Source of the DNA: an uncultured Acetatifactor sp.
GTDB lineage: Bacteria; Bacillota; Clostridia; Lachnospirales; Lachnospiraceae
Assembly (NCBI GenBank): GCA_910577665.1
Contig: CAJTOJ010000010.1
Location: forward strand, 18,096-82,095
DNA length: 64,000 nt
Direction: 5' to 3'
The notes under the pieces are model-generated. The model saw nothing but the letters and a program-made list of their open reading frames with translations. It did no database searches and had not been told where the DNA came from. This document shows, piece by piece, positions 7,239 to 15,428 of this stretch. Both the position numbers and the translations under genes were made by a program. The first letter of the stretch is position 1, and each line of letters begins with the position of its first letter.

Positions 7239-7718
7239 TTGGAAGAGAAGAAAACTATTTTTGACTACCTGGCACAGGTTTTTACTGTGTTTGGTTTTTC
7301 CATGTTTACATTGAACCTGCTGTGTTTTCTGGTGGGGGAATCCGCAGCAGAGATTTCTCCTATGTTTGCTTTGGGCAGACGGGGGATCCCGGTGGAAATT
7401 GTGTTCCAGTTATTCGCTGTAGCGTTCCTGGTGGTGGGGGCAAGATTTGTGTTTTTTACAGATGTGGTCATAAAAGGAATGCCGCTATGGCTGCGGACTA
7501 TTTGTATGCTGGGAACCGTGGTTGCTGTGATTGTACTTTTCGTGCTGTTGTTTGGCTGGTTTCCTGTAGATATGTGGCAGCCCTGGGTCATGTTTGTGGT
7601 CTGTTTTGGGTTGTGTTTTCTGGGAAGTTATTCTGTGATGGCATGGAAGGAGAAAATGGAGAATAAGAGAATGGATGAGGCTTTGCAGCGGCTGAAAAAA
7701 GAAGAGGCAGGGAAGTAG
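7239..7718 (+). CDS. DUF3021 family membrane protein
   Basis: A 159-residue protein with four predicted transmembrane segments: FTVFGFSMFTLNLLCFLVG, IVFQLFAVAFLVVGARFVFF, ICMLGTVVAVIVLFVLLFGW and WVMFVVCFGLCFLGSYSVMA. A charged cytosolic tail (KEKMENKRMDEALQRLKKEE) follows. This is the DUF3021 architecture, regularly encoded beside stand-alone LytTR regulators and thought to act as the membrane partner of that regulator. The TTG start directly abuts the LytTR stop. The pair precedes an ABC ATPase and permease on the same strand. Confidence 0.88.
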   Translation: MEEKKTIFDYLAQVFTVFGFSMFTLNLLCFLVGESAAEISPMFALGRRGIPVEIVFQLFAVAFLVVGARFVFFTDVVIKGMPLWLRTICMLGTVVAVIVLFVLLFGWFPVDMWQPWVMFVVCFGLCFLGSYSVMAWKEKMENKRMDEALQRLKKEEAGK

Positions 7719-7806
7719 GGCGGAAAAGGACTGGTAGCGGCCAGGAAGGAAGGGAGCAGGAGCTGTAAAAGGAAATGCATCGGCTGAAGAGAGGAAGGAT
7801 GGGAAA

Positions 7807-8745
7807 ATGGGGATTCAAACAGGGGAGATATCAAGCAGGAAGCCTGGGGAGTATGTTCGGGAGAATTATGGCAGAGAGCAGTATAAAAAGAGCAGTATAA
7901 AATGGGCTGCCGGGGCGGAACATATTTCCCATAGGTTTGGGGAGAAGCGGGTCTTACAGGAAGTGAATTTCCAGGTAGAGGAGGGAGAAACATTCGGCCT
8001 CTTAGGCCCATCCGGGGCAGGGAAGACCACTTTGATCCGGATCCTTACGGGACAGCTAAAACAGACATCCGGCAATGTATACCTGTTGGAAACGGATACC
8101 CGTAGGCTAAGTGCCACACAGCGCCGGCAGGTTGGCATTATGATGGACTGTTTCGGCCTGTATGACAGGTTGTCTGCGTATCGCAACATGGCTTTTTATG
8201 CGGATATTTACCGGGTACCCAAAAGCAGGATAAGGGAAATCCTGGAGCAGACCGGTCTGTGGGAGGCCAGGAATTGTGCTGTATCCAGGTTATCCAAAGG
8301 CATGAAGAACCGTTTGTCCCTGGCCAGGGCATTGATGACAGATGCCAGGATACTCTTTCTGGATGAACCCACTTCCGGTCTTGATCCGGCCACAGCAAAG
8401 GAGATTCATGGTATCCTGGAAGAACAGCATAAAGAGGGAAAAACCATTTTCCTGACCACCCACAATATGTATGAAGCAGAGCAGCTCTGTGACCGCGTGA
8501 CATTACTCTCCAATGGCAGTATTGTGGAGGAGGGCAGCCCGGAAGGAATCTGCAGGAGGTACAACCATCTCAACAGACTCCGGATCACCTTGCGGGACGG
8601 CAGGCAGATAGTGCTGGACAATGGGAAGGCATCTGCCATGGCAGTGAAAGAATATCTGGAGGAAGACCAGATTGTAGCGATTCATTCCACGGAGCCGAAT
8701 CTGGAATCCGTGTTCATCGAACTGACAGGGAAAGGACTGGAATAG
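7807..8745 (+). CDS. ABC transporter ATP-binding protein (drug/antibiotic-exporter type)
   Basis: A 312-residue ATPase of the CcmA/NatA type that powers a separate ABC-2 permease. Walker A GPSGAGKT is at 67-74, the ABC signature LSKGM at 162-166, Walker B ILFLDEP at 182-188 and the switch His in TTHNMYEAEQLC. The signature has Lys for the second Ser/Gly, a common variant in this subfamily. There is a 35-residue N-terminal extension before the first strand; the ATG at 7807 has a GGAAGGATGGG-rich leader, and no better internal start is visible. The C-terminal domain (residues 230-312) is the usual accessory strand-helix region. The permease follows 12 bp downstream. Confidence 0.92.
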   Translation: MGIQTGEISSRKPGEYVRENYGREQYKKSSIKWAAGAEHISHRFGEKRVLQEVNFQVEEGETFGLLGPSGAGKTTLIRILTGQLKQTSGNVYLLETDTRRLSATQRRQVGIMMDCFGLYDRLSAYRNMAFYADIYRVPKSRIREILEQTGLWEARNCAVSRLSKGMKNRLSLARALMTDARILFLDEPTSGLDPATAKEIHGILEEQHKEGKTIFLTTHNMYEAEQLCDRVTLLSNGSIVEEGSPEGICRRYNHLNRLRITLRDGRQIVLDNGKASAMAVKEYLEEDQIVAIHSTEPNLESVFIELTGKGLE

Positions 8746-8757
8746 GGAGAACAACAT

Positions 8758-9450
8758 ATGCATAACATAGTTGCAATTTTCAAAAGGCAGATAATGGATA
8801 CCTTGAAAAACAAGGAGACACTGATCCAGTTTGTGATGTTTCCGGTACTCACACTAATCATGAGCCGGATGATCCATGTAGAGGGAATGCCTGGAAACTA
8901 TTTTGTCAATCTGTTTGCCTCCATGTACATCGGTATGGCACCGCTGACGGCCATGGCGGCCGTGATGGCGGAAGAGAAGGAGAAGAATACCCTGCGGGTG
9001 CTGCTTCTGTCCAATGTAAAACCATATGAATACCTGATGGGAGTGGGCGGCTATGTCTGGACGGCCTGTATGCTGGGCGGGCTGGTGATCTGTATGGCCG
9101 GAGGATATGATCTGGGAAAAAGTGCTGTCTTTATGGGGATCCTGGCCGTGGGGTTTCTGGTCTCCATCCTGGTTGGCGCGGTCATCGGTACCTGGAGCAG
9201 GAACCAGATGATGGCCACTTCGCTGACAGTACCTGTGATGCTTCTGTTCGCTTTTCTGCCCATGCTGTCCCTGTTCAACGATTCCATTGCGAAGGTGGCA
9301 AGATTCACGTATTCAGAGCAGATTTCCAGGATGCTGTACCACCTGGAGGGCGGCTGGCAACAGGCAGAGGGTATCGGGGTGGTGGCAGGAAACCTGGTCT
9401 TGTTTGCAGGGTTGTTTGCAGTGGCATACAGAAAATGCGGGCTGGAGTGA
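8758..9450 (+). CDS. ABC-2 type transporter permease
   Basis: A 230-residue membrane protein with about six hydrophobic helices, for example FVMFPVLTLIMSRMI, MYIGMAPLTAMAAVMA, AVFMGILAVGFLVSILVGAV, TVPVMLLFAFLPMLSLF and the C-terminal VVAGNLVLFAGLFAVAY. The EEKEKNTLRVLLLSNVKPYEYL loop is the coupling motif of ABC-2 (ABCB-type exporter) permeases, contacting the ATPase. It is the last gene of the LytTR-DUF3021-ATPase-permease operon. The substrate, perhaps an antimicrobial or lipid, is unknown. Confidence 0.88.
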   Translation: MHNIVAIFKRQIMDTLKNKETLIQFVMFPVLTLIMSRMIHVEGMPGNYFVNLFASMYIGMAPLTAMAAVMAEEKEKNTLRVLLLSNVKPYEYLMGVGGYVWTACMLGGLVICMAGGYDLGKSAVFMGILAVGFLVSILVGAVIGTWSRNQMMATSLTVPVMLLFAFLPMLSLFNDSIAKVARFTYSEQISRMLYHLEGGWQQAEGIGVVAGNLVLFAGLFAVAYRKCGLE

Positions 9451-9560
9451 AATTGTATCGGTTTATTCCCGCGTGCTTTAGCACACTTTGTTTCTCAGCG
9501 GGGTATTTGATTTCTTGCATAGTCCTGGGGAATAGGGTATAATGAAGTATATACGATGTC

Positions 9561-9740
9561 GGGGTCAAAAGTTTTTTGACCTCTCTGATACCAGATTGCT
9601 CCGCACTTTGTGCTTCCGCAATCCTTAAAAACATTCAAAATCCGCCCTAATCGGGCTGCTTTTTCATGTTTTTGGCGAGTCAAAAGGTCAAAAATCTTCT
9701 TACAAGCAAGCTTGTATCAGATTTTCGACTTTTTGACCCT
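9561..9740 (+). repeat. 180-bp hairpin-rich element with near-terminal inverted repeats
   Basis: The element opens with GGGGTCAAAAGT and closes with ACTTTTTGACCCT, an inverted pair with one base difference. Inside are GGTCAAAA/TTTTGACC (9563-9581), a nested TTGC-GCAC-TTT-GTGC-GCAA hairpin (9597-9622), GCCC/GGGC (9644-9656) followed by CTGCTTTTT, and a long arm AAGGTCAAAAATCT pairing with AGATTTTCGACTTT around ACAAG/CTTGT. It lies between the permease stop and the DIP1984 gene. The GCCC/GGGC-CTGCTTTTT part could terminate the operon. I suspect a dispersed noncoding repeat, but cannot count copies. Confidence 0.6.
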
Positions 9741-9789
9741 GGCATCAGACATATTCAGAATTATAGCTGGCTATGAGGAGGTAGGGGAC

Positions 9790-10242
9790 ATGAAGTTGGC
9801 ATCAGCGTTATCAGAGCGGGCAGATTTGCAGGGAAGATTGTCTGAGATTGGTTTGAGACTGAACAATAATGCAAGAGTGCAGGAAGGGGACGAACCAGCG
9901 GAGTCTCCCCGGGAACTGATGGAGGAGCTGAACAGGATCGTGTGCAGACTGGAAGATCTTATTGCCAGGATTAATCTGACCAACAGTCAGACGAAGAAGG
10001 ATGGGAAGACCATAACGGAACTTCTTGCGCACAGGGATTGTCTCAAGATGAGGATCCAGATCATGAGGAATTTCCTGGATAATGCCAGCAGCAAGGTACG
10101 TCGTTTGGGCCATTCGGAAATCATGATCAAGAGCACGGTTCCGGTATCAGATCTACAGAAGGAAGTGGATCAATTGTCGAAGGCACTTCGTCAGTGTGAT
10201 GAGCAGATCCAGGAGTTGAACTGGACAACGGAACTGTTGTAA
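9790..10242 (+). CDS. DIP1984 family protein
   Basis: A 150-residue, mainly helical protein; the ATG at 9790 has AGGAGG a few bases upstream. The sequence shows MKLASALSERADLQGRLSEI at the N-terminus, ELMEELNRIVCRLEDLIARI and NLTNSQT in the middle, then TITELLAHRDCLKMRIQIMR and a C-terminal coiled coil DLQKEVDQLSKALRQCDEQI. These fit the DIP1984 (DUF6847-like) family, whose function is not established. No membrane segment or secretion signal is present. A Y-RNA-like structure begins about 20 bp after the stop codon on the same strand, and a strong hairpin terminator follows that, so gene and RNA probably share one transcript. Confidence 0.82.
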   Translation: MKLASALSERADLQGRLSEIGLRLNNNARVQEGDEPAESPRELMEELNRIVCRLEDLIARINLTNSQTKKDGKTITELLAHRDCLKMRIQIMRNFLDNASSKVRRLGHSEIMIKSTVPVSDLQKEVDQLSKALRQCDEQIQELNWTTELL

Positions 10243-10259
10243 TGTGATGAAAAAGGGAT

Positions 10260-10410
10260 ACAAAGTGGTAATCCGGCAGAGTGGATGTCATCTCTCTCCC
10301 CTACGGCAAAAAATGCCAACTTGGTGGAAGTGTGGATAGCTTCGGGGGTTCGAATCCCCATGTGACAAGGTACGTCCTGTATTGTGACATGTGCAAGGTT
10401 ATCGTTATGT
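10260..10410 (+). ncRNA. yrlA: Bacterial Y RNA (YrlA-like) candidate
   Basis: The two ends pair in two blocks: GGTAATC (10267-10273) with GGTTATC (10397-10403), seven consecutive pairs including G-U; and GTGGATGTCA (10281-10290) with TGACATGTGC (10385-10394), nine of ten. They are separated by an internal loop, and the stem also extends outward. The 5' strand carries UCCGGCAGAGUGG, resembling the UCCG...AGUG Ro-binding strand of Y RNAs. The enclosed part has a 4-bp GGCA/UGCC hairpin with five A in the loop and a perfect tRNA-type T arm, GGGG-UUCGAAU-CCCC (10345-10359). A closing Ro-type stem plus a tRNA-like module with T arm is the YrlA plan. No Ro60/Rsr (TROVE) gene is in the window. Exact ends are uncertain. 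Confidence 0.72.
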
Positions 10411-10454
10411 TTACGACCAGACATCAGTTGCCGGATGAGGGTGGGGCCGGGGAC

Positions 10455-10493
10455 AAAAAAGGTTGGAAAACCATGTGTTTTCCAGCCTTTTTA
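10455..10493. terminator. Bidirectional intrinsic terminator
   Basis: An A-run, then GGTTGGAAAAC-CATGT-GTTTTCCAGCC, then TTTTT. The stem has 11 pairs with one G-T. It sits between the plus-strand Y RNA candidate and the convergent minus-strand CYTH gene and can serve both. Confidence 0.85.
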
Positions 10494-10539
10494 AGATGAA
10501 TGTCTGGCATATATAGAGATTCCTTCCCACCGCCAGGCG

Positions 10540-11052
10540 TCAGGGGACTGCTGGATCTGTCTGGCCGCACTGTAGCGCCATATAGGAATTGTGATATTCC
10601 CTGCAGTATGTCACATCCTCATCGAACCAGTCGGGAGGGACGAAAGCCTCCGCTGCCATGCGACTGCCGAACTCCACCTCAGCTACCACAAGCGGAGCAA
10701 AAGGCGGGTCGAACACGTCAAGTTCTATGGTCAGGCTGTAGTCCGCAGGCGGTGCGGGGTAGCCCTCCTTGTAAGCAGGATGGGGCAGAGGGATCAAGTA
10801 CCTTCGTTTGGAGATGATCCTGCCGTCTGCTTTTTCGCACAGATGGTAGTAGGATTCCCGGTTCAAAGCCAAGTTGTATTCTTCCCTTGCCATCATACCC
10901 TCCCCTTTGTAGGTCAGGATATATTCCTCGTCCTCCTTCCGGACGCGTATGACAGGGGAAGTATTCAGATAACACTGTTCAATATGGTGGGAGGGATAGC
11001 TTTCAAGGTCTGCGGGTAACTGTCTGATTGTAAATTTGCGTTCGATTTCCAT
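10540..11052 (-). CDS. CYTH domain protein (triphosphate tunnel metalloenzyme family)
   Basis: A 170-residue CYTH protein. It starts MEIERKF, the ExExK-type signature whose acidic and basic residues bind metal and the triphosphate. Further tunnel residues are seen in VIRVRKEDEEYILTYKGEG, EEYNLAL and SLTIELDVF, and the C-terminal VVAEVEFGSRMAAEAF closes the barrel. Bacterial members hydrolyse inorganic triphosphate or other organic triphosphates. An AGGTGAG lies six bases before the ATG; a GTG two codons upstream is an alternative start. The gene is alone on its strand and ends at a shared terminator. Confidence 0.9.
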   Translation of the reverse strand: MEIERKFTIRQLPADLESYPSHHIEQCYLNTSPVIRVRKEDEEYILTYKGEGMMAREEYNLALNRESYYHLCEKADGRIISKRRYLIPLPHPAYKEGYPAPPADYSLTIELDVFDPPFAPLVVAEVEFGSRMAAEAFVPPDWFDEDVTYCREYHNSYMALQCGQTDPAVP

Positions 11053-11331
11053 ATGCACTCACCTGTTTTCTGAATCTTCCTTTTATGCCTGTGTACACAT
11101 GACACCAGAAGTGGAAAAACTTCCCCTTCTCTCCCATTATAGCATATTTAGAAGAAAATCCAAGTATGAGGCGTAGATTTCTATCGGATCCCTGTTTGTA
11201 GCAGAGGGCTTGACTGACATGATGCAGGATAAAGAGTATCTCATATCTGCCCCGGAATTAAAAATCCGAAAATATGAACCTTATGCAAAGTCATGACGAA
11301 TATAGGGTGAACAGGCAGAGGAGGTGAAACA

Positions 11332-11837
11332 GTGGACGCAAAAGAAATCGAAAAATGTATGGATGATTTCGGCACAGATATCTATAGATTTTGCCTGAAA
11401 CTCTGTGCGGACAAAGCAGATGCTGAGGACTTATATCAGCAGACTTTCCTGAAAGCGTTGGAAACAGAATGGACCATTGACTGGGAGAAAAACCCGAAAG
11501 CGCTGTTTTTCTCATTGGCACATAATCTTTGAGTGACAGAAGAAAACAGGCACGCCGGAACAGGATTGCTCCCTGCAGCAATTTTGATGATGAAACGGAA
11601 ACAGTACTACATTCCGGGGAAAGAATGGAAGAGGGGTATCTTCGGAAAGAATTGGTTACAGAGGTCCGTCAAATCATGCAGGCTCTTCCGGAAAAATTCC
11701 AGGTACCGCTGATCTTATTTTATCTTTCCGGTTGTACCATAGAGCAAATAGCGGTTATTATCAAGAAGCCGCCTGGTACCGTGAAAAGTCGATTGTTCAA
11801 GGGAAGAAGTTTACTGAAAAAAAGATTGGAGGAGTAG
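11332..11837 (+). pseudogene. ECF-type RNA polymerase sigma factor with a frameshift
   Basis: The GTG start at 11332 follows AGGAGGTGA. The first frame encodes sigma region 2 (MDDFGTDIYRFCLKLCADKA, DAEDLYQQTFLKALE) and then hits TGA at 11530-11532 after SLAHNL. The remaining part, SDRRKQARRNRIAP then ALPEKFQVPLILFYLSGCTI plus EQIAVIIKKPPGTVKSRLFK (region 4), continues in the frame one base back. Relatives have an uninterrupted -NLW-x-S-x-RRK- join here, so a base was probably lost next to the TTTGAG. A TTG at 11529 overlaps the stop and could start the second half separately, but a split sigma factor is unlikely to work. Sequencing error is the main alternative. Confidence 0.78.
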
Positions 11838-11854
11838 CCACACCATTTATCGGA

Positions 11855-12472
11855 TTGCTGATTTACTTTCTCCGCCGCTCGGAAATCAAAACGATATGTT
11901 CCGCTTGCGGACATCGAATCTCGGTAAAGGCGAACTACTGCGAAGAATGTGGGACACATATCTTAAAGGAGGATAAAGATAGTATGGGAAAGCAAGGAAC
12001 GCATCACTTGAAATATATGATCGCTGGTATTGTAAGTATGGTATTTATGCTGGTATGTCTGACAGGTTTTGTCATCAGTGCAGCCGCTGGAAATGGTATC
12101 AACACAGATGTTGCTTCTGACGAACGGGTATGGAACCTGGGTGTGATTCATATGAACCATAGCAGTTATCTGGATGATGTCTGGAAGCTGGATTTTAGAA
12201 GTGCCAGTGAAGGATTTGTGAAAGAGCAGAATATGACGATTGCGGATGCAGATGCCCAGGCACTTTATGCTGACATTGTCTGTGGTACAGTACCAGATGG
12301 CGCAACACTTGTCTTGTGGCTGGTACAGGGAGATATAGTAAAATCTTTTGACGTTACGACTCTTTCCGCACCATTGGATTATCCTTTGAATGAGTTTGAG
12401 AATGGAAAAATACATGTCAGATTGCAAATCAATGGTGTGGAAGATACGGTTTCAGAAATTTACATTCAATAG
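11855..12472 (+). CDS. Zinc-ribbon, single-pass membrane protein
   Basis: The protein has a four-cysteine ribbon CSACGHRISVKANYCEECG (CxxC...CxxC), a membrane helix YMIAGIVSMVFMLVCLTGFV and a roughly 120-residue outer domain ending in VEDTVSEIYIQ. That plan suits an anti-sigma-like or sensor protein made together with the ECF sigma factor just upstream, but no known anti-sigma domain is recognisable. The start is uncertain: the open frame extends back into the sigma gene, and the first reasonable codon after the sigma stop is the TTG at 11855, with a GGAGGAG somewhat too far upstream. The 5' end may have been damaged along with the sigma gene. Confidence 0.6.
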   Translation: MLIYFLRRSEIKTICSACGHRISVKANYCEECGTHILKEDKDSMGKQGTHHLKYMIAGIVSMVFMLVCLTGFVISAAAGNGINTDVASDERVWNLGVIHMNHSSYLDDVWKLDFRSASEGFVKEQNMTIADADAQALYADIVCGTVPDGATLVLWLVQGDIVKSFDVTTLSAPLDYPLNEFENGKIHVRLQINGVEDTVSEIYIQ

Positions 12473-12512
12473 TGAACAAAGCCAGTGGAGATAACAGCCA
12501 GGGCTGGGCGCC

Positions 12513-12535
12513 AAACCCGCTTCCTTTGCGGGTTT
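12513..12535 (+). terminator. Hairpin terminator-like structure
   Basis: AAACCCGC-TTCCTTT-GCGGGTTT, eight perfect pairs with a T-ending right arm, 40 bp after the zinc-ribbon gene stop. The rest of the gap to the DUF3795 gene (about 285 bp) shows no further gene. Confidence 0.6.
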
Positions 12536-12819
12536 GTGTGCATCTTCACAGTAACGTACTGTCTGCATTATACATGGCGTATAGGGTAAATACAATGTTT
12601 ATGCCAAGCCATTACGCAATATTCCTAAATCTGTGAAATACTTCTTGACGCTTTCCAAGGAAAGGCCCCATAATAGAAAGATAGAATGCGCCACCAGCGC
12701 TACACATCCCTGGCGGCATGCGCCAAATGGATATCGGCGCATGCGCCTGGCTCATTGCCAGAGGGAATCAAGAAAACAAAAACCAGAAGACGGAGAGATA
12801 CAAAATGGAGGGAATACAT

Positions 12820-13110
12820 ATGGTGGACTCAAGATGCGGACTGCACTGTACCGGATGTGTATACAAGGAAACCAGCGGCTGTGGCGGCTGTATTGAGACG
12901 GGGGGACATCCCTTCCATGGGACATGTCCGGTTGCCGCATGCTGTCAGGAGAAGGGGCTCATACACTGCGGGGAATGCCCAGATCTTCCCTGCGGGCTGC
13001 TGACACAATATTCCTGCGACCCGGAGCATGGAGACACGCCCCGGGGGGCCAGGATTGAGCAGTGCAGACTCTGGCAGGCTAAGGCAGAGGGATCACAAGA
13101 TGCCGGATAA
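12820..13110 (+). CDS. DUF3795 domain cysteine-rich protein
   Basis: A 96-residue protein starting MVDSRCGLHCTGCVYKETSG, chosen because GGAGG lies eight bases before this ATG; an in-frame ATG five codons upstream is possible. It carries twelve cysteines in the pattern typical of DUF3795: CGLHCTGC, CGGC, CPVAACC, CGECPDLPC. These probably bind metal or an iron-sulfur centre. Its biochemical role is unknown. The MATE exporter gene follows 26 bp later on the same strand. Confidence 0.8.
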   Translation: MVDSRCGLHCTGCVYKETSGCGGCIETGGHPFHGTCPVAACCQEKGLIHCGECPDLPCGLLTQYSCDPEHGDTPRGARIEQCRLWQAKAEGSQDAG

Positions 13111-13136
13111 AAAGGTTTTGGTAGGAGAAATTCTTA

Positions 13137-14519
13137 GTGAAAGAAAAGGTTTCCATGAAAGAGAAGCGACAGAAAACAGAGATTGATAAAAAAATGTTTT
13201 ACAGGAACCTGGCCAGGCTGGCTTTTCCCATTGCCCTGCAGAGTCTTATGCTGGCCGCGGTGGCCGCCGGGGATGCCTTGATGCTGGGGAAGGTGGCCCA
13301 GGAAGAGATGACAGCGGTCTCCCTGGCCACCCAGATCCAGTTTGTCCAGAATATGTTCCTTGCGGCCATAACGGCAGCGGGGGCCATTCTGGGAGCACAG
13401 TACTGGGGGAAAGGGGACAGACATACCCTGGAGGATATCTTCAATCTGATCCTTAGGTTTGGCGGAATTGTGTCTGTGCTGTTTTTCCTGGCCTGCGAAC
13501 TGATGCCCGGACAGCTGATGCGCATATTCACAAATGAAGCTTTGCTGATCGTCATCGGCAGCTCCTACCTGCGCATAGCCGGATGGTCTTATCTGCTCAC
13601 AGGTATCTCTCAGTGTTATCTGACCATGATGAAGGTGACAGAGCATGTGAAGCCCGGTGCCCTCATCAGCTCCTGTGCGGTGCTGTTGAACATTGGCCTG
13701 AATGCTGTGTTCATATTCGGATTGTTCGGGGCGCCCAGGATGCAGGCCAGGGGTGCGGCCCTGGCCACCACCATTTCCCGGATCGTGGAACTGGTCCTGT
13801 GTATGGCAGTATCCTCCAAGGCATCTTATATCCACCCGGCCCTTGACCGGTTTATCAGGCTGCCCAGACAGCTGCAGTCCGATTTTTCCAGGCAGTGTCT
13901 GCCCCTTCTGGGTGGATCTTTGTGCTGGGGAATCGGTTTTACGTCCTACACTGCCATTATGGGGCATATGGGGACGGATGCGGCAGCGGCTAATTCCGTG
14001 GCAGCGGTTGCCCGGGATCTGATCTGCTGTATGTGCAATGGCATTGGCAGTGCTGCAGGCATACTGGTGGGCAATGAGCTTGGGGCAGGGCGCCTGGAAC
14101 TGGGAAAGGCCTATGGCATCAAGCTGAAAAATATATCTTATGGCATTGGCTTCCTGTCCACGGTCCTGGTACTGGCAGTGACCCCGCTGGTGCTGGACAT
14201 GATCCTTCTTACGGACCAGGCCAGGGAGTATCTGACGGGGATGATGGTGATCATGTCCGTTTACATGATCGGCCGCTGTGTCAACACCGTTACCATTAAT
14301 GGTGTGCTGGATGGCGGGGGAGATACCATATTTGACCTGTACAGCCTGGTGGTCAGCATGTGGCTGATCGCCATTCCCCTGGCGCTTACCGGGGCTTTTG
14401 TGTTGCACTGGTCGCCGCTTGCGGTCTACGCCTGCACCTGTCTGGATGAGGTGGGGAAGATCCCCTGGGTCATGATTCGTTTCCGTAAGTATAAATGGGT
14501 ACAGGACTTGACCAGATAG
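13137..14519 (+). CDS. MATE family multidrug efflux transporter
   Basis: A 460-residue polytopic membrane protein with twelve hydrophobic segments in two repeated halves, as in MATE cation-coupled exporters. Typical sequences are LAFPIALQSLMLAAVAAGDA near the N-terminus, AAGAILGAQYWGKGD, the second-half equivalent AAGILVGNELGAGRLELGKA, and GVLDGGGDTIFDLYS near the end. The GTG at 13137 has GGAG ten bases upstream; an ATG at 13155 is the alternative. It exports drugs or metabolites in exchange for Na+ or H+; the substrate is unknown. It follows the DUF3795 gene closely. Downstream is a fragment of the dispersed repeat family. Confidence 0.92.
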   Translation: MKEKVSMKEKRQKTEIDKKMFYRNLARLAFPIALQSLMLAAVAAGDALMLGKVAQEEMTAVSLATQIQFVQNMFLAAITAAGAILGAQYWGKGDRHTLEDIFNLILRFGGIVSVLFFLACELMPGQLMRIFTNEALLIVIGSSYLRIAGWSYLLTGISQCYLTMMKVTEHVKPGALISSCAVLLNIGLNAVFIFGLFGAPRMQARGAALATTISRIVELVLCMAVSSKASYIHPALDRFIRLPRQLQSDFSRQCLPLLGGSLCWGIGFTSYTAIMGHMGTDAAAANSVAAVARDLICCMCNGIGSAAGILVGNELGAGRLELGKAYGIKLKNISYGIGFLSTVLVLAVTPLVLDMILLTDQAREYLTGMMVIMSVYMIGRCVNTVTINGVLDGGGDTIFDLYSLVVSMWLIAIPLALTGAFVLHWSPLAVYACTCLDEVGKIPWVMIRFRKYKWVQDLTR

Positions 14520-14536
14520 GGAGGGTTCCAGGGGTA

Positions 14537-14600
14537 CAGTCGGGTTTGTCACGTAAAAGGCGCGTGAAAACACCTGGCGGCGATACCCCGGTGAACAGTA
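14537..14600 (-). repeat. Partial copy (A) of the dispersed GTTACTGTTCAC-type repeat
   Basis: Read on the minus strand: TACTGTTCACCGGGGTATCG, then CCGCCAGGTGTTTTCACGCG, then TTTTACGTGACAAACCCGACTG. The CCGCCAGGTGTT core is shared with the copies at 28370 and 55388. Only the left end and the first internal hairpin (TCACG...CGTGA) are present. Confidence 0.6.
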
Positions 14601-14753
14601 TCAGAACAATAACATAGTCTTTTCCTGGTTGTCGGCTAATGGTAGGCAAGAACAGAAATTTGTGTTATACTTCTCTTACAGACCCTGTGCAGGCCAGATC
14701 CGGCACCGGATCAAAGATTTGCAGGGTCATAGAATAGCAGGAGGAATATACAC

Positions 14754-15305
14754 ATGGGAAAGCTTGCAGTTTTTTTTGCAGAAGGGTATGAGGAGATCGA
14801 GGCGCTTACAGTGGTGGATATCTGCCGCAGATGTGCTCTTGACGTGGACATGGTGTCCGTGACAAAAGAGCGGACGGTGCGCGGTTCCCATGGGATCTGT
14901 GTCCAAATGGATAAGGTGTATGCGGAAGCGGACTTTGAAGGGTATGACATGCTGGTGCTGCCTGGTGGGATGCCGGGGACGAAGAACCTGGAGGCCCACC
15001 AGGGACTGATGGACTGGGTGGACAGGTTTTACAAGGATGGCAGGTATATTGCAGCCATCTGTGCGGCTCCCAGCATCTTCGGTCACCGTGGGATCCTGGC
15101 AGGGCGCAGGGCATGCAGTTACCCTGGCTTTGAAAACCACCTGGAGGGCGCCCGGGTGACAAAGGGACCAGTGGAGATAGATGGTCATGTGATCACTTCC
15201 AGGGGCATGGGGACAGCCATTGATTTTGGACTGGCCATTGCAGGGATCTTTGTGGGAGAAGAGAAGGCAGCGGATATGGCGGAGGCGATTGTGTACCGCT
15301 CCTGA
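14754..15305 (+). CDS. DJ-1/PfpI family protein
   Basis: A 183-residue protein of the DJ-1/ThiJ subgroup. The conserved Glu lies in AEGYEEIEAL near the N-terminus and the nucleophilic Cys in YIAAICAAPSIFG (about residue 103). The LVLPGGMPGTKNLE and GPVEIDGHVITSRGMGTAID stretches complete the active-site region. Members act as glyoxalase III / deglycase-like or redox-stress proteins in the cytosol; the exact activity here is inference. An AGGAGG lies just before the ATG. It is separated from the GDP-fucose genes by 150 bp containing a hairpin-SD element. Confidence 0.9.
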   Translation: MGKLAVFFAEGYEEIEALTVVDICRRCALDVDMVSVTKERTVRGSHGICVQMDKVYAEADFEGYDMLVLPGGMPGTKNLEAHQGLMDWVDRFYKDGRYIAAICAAPSIFGHRGILAGRRACSYPGFENHLEGARVTKGPVEIDGHVITSRGMGTAIDFGLAIAGIFVGEEKAADMAEAIVYRS

Positions 15306-15428
15306 CCGGTGGGGTACGGGCGGGAGGATACCGTCCGGGGTGTGTAAGGCGGACAGGAAAGACAGGATCCGGGAACGGGATGTGTTTTCAAAAAAGGACT
15401 GGCAGGCCCGAAGGAAGGGGCAGACACC

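Noticed and set aside
10285..10367. A tRNA gene around the T arm GGGG-UUCGAAU-CCCC
   Set aside because: The T arm is perfect, but no D arm, anticodon arm and 7-bp acceptor fit at proper spacing; the best acceptor pairing is imperfect. The longer two-block stem fits a Y RNA better.
13134..14573. A 479-codon open frame antisense to the MATE gene
   Set aside because: It is a His/Gln/Gly/Pro-rich shadow frame created by GC-rich codons of the real gene, without family resemblance or ribosome site.
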